Positions 63,813-64,000 of a stretch of DNA of 64,000 bases are shown here, piece by piece. The translations under genes were made by a program, and so were the position numbers. How positions within the stretch are numbered: the stretch's first letter is position 1; each line of letters begins with the position of its first letter. The notes beneath the pieces were generated by a model. That model was not told where the DNA came from, did not search any database, and saw only the letters and a program-made list of their open reading frames with translations. Origin of the DNA: Casuarina equisetifolia (lineage: Eukaryota > Streptophyta > Magnoliopsida > Fagales > Casuarinaceae); contig CM052356.1 in NCBI GenBank assembly GCA_028551475.1, positions 30,097,884 through 30,161,883 on the forward strand, written 5' to 3'.

Positions 63813-64000
63813 GTGGGTTTCAATTGGAGTTTATTGTAATTCTATGTATGTGACAATCGAAAGTGATATCTCTTTTTTTGTTGTGTTTAACTGGGTTCAT
63901 GATGAGTAGCACAATGATTTCATACGCATGAACGATGTAGGCTCAGTTAGATACAACGGCGGCCTGAATGGACTTGTAACAAAAGATGTTTAACACCACT

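Overview
The window looks like nuclear DNA of a eudicot plant: low-GC, intron-rich genes with GT-AG splice sites, plant-only gene families (cycloartenol synthase, plant GH17 glucanases, the peroxisomal tail-anchored protein APEM9) and degraded retroelements between genes. I cannot name the species. Most gene models were built by joining exons by eye from splice sites, phase and family resemblance; exon coordinates are given in each entry.

Layout. (1) 1-6572, minus: the first ten coding exons of a cycloartenol synthase gene, cut by the window edge just before the catalytic DCTAE exon. (2) 7265-10450: AT-rich intergenic DNA. (3) 10459-21010, plus: a complete 18-exon oxidosqualene cyclase of 760 residues, head-to-head with the first gene and with identical exon lengths. 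It carries Asn477/Val481, the residue pair of plant lanosterol synthases, but also an unusual Ile480 and a DCTSE motif. (4) 21470-36822: three partly degraded duplication units of a GH17 beta-1,3-glucanase-like gene. The first is a pseudogene fused to a fragment of the cyclase gene. The second and third are intact 338-residue ORFs in which the family's acid/base glutamate is lysine. Between them lie LINE reverse-transcriptase remnants, LTR/TRIM-like repeats, a second cyclase fragment and a copy of the UTP21 terminal exon. (5) 36823-48203, minus: UTP21/WDR36, an 18-exon gene for an SSU-processome WD40 protein of 906 residues. (6) 49568-57176, minus: RPN13, the proteasomal ubiquitin receptor, 13 exons, 319 residues. 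(7) 58787-62744, plus: APEM9, the plant anchor of the PEX1-PEX6 peroxisomal ATPase, 6 exons, 360 residues. (8) 63458-64000, plus: the 5' end of an unidentified gene.

Together: the two cyclases act on the same substrate, 2,3-oxidosqualene, and would open the cycloartenol (phytosterol) and probably the lanosterol branch. Their side-by-side position and identical exon structure fit a local inverted duplication followed by change of product. The GH17 block is a young, still rearranging array that has copied pieces of both neighbours (cyclase on the left, UTP21 on the right). The right half holds ordinary single-copy housekeeping genes (ribosome biogenesis, proteasome, peroxisome import).
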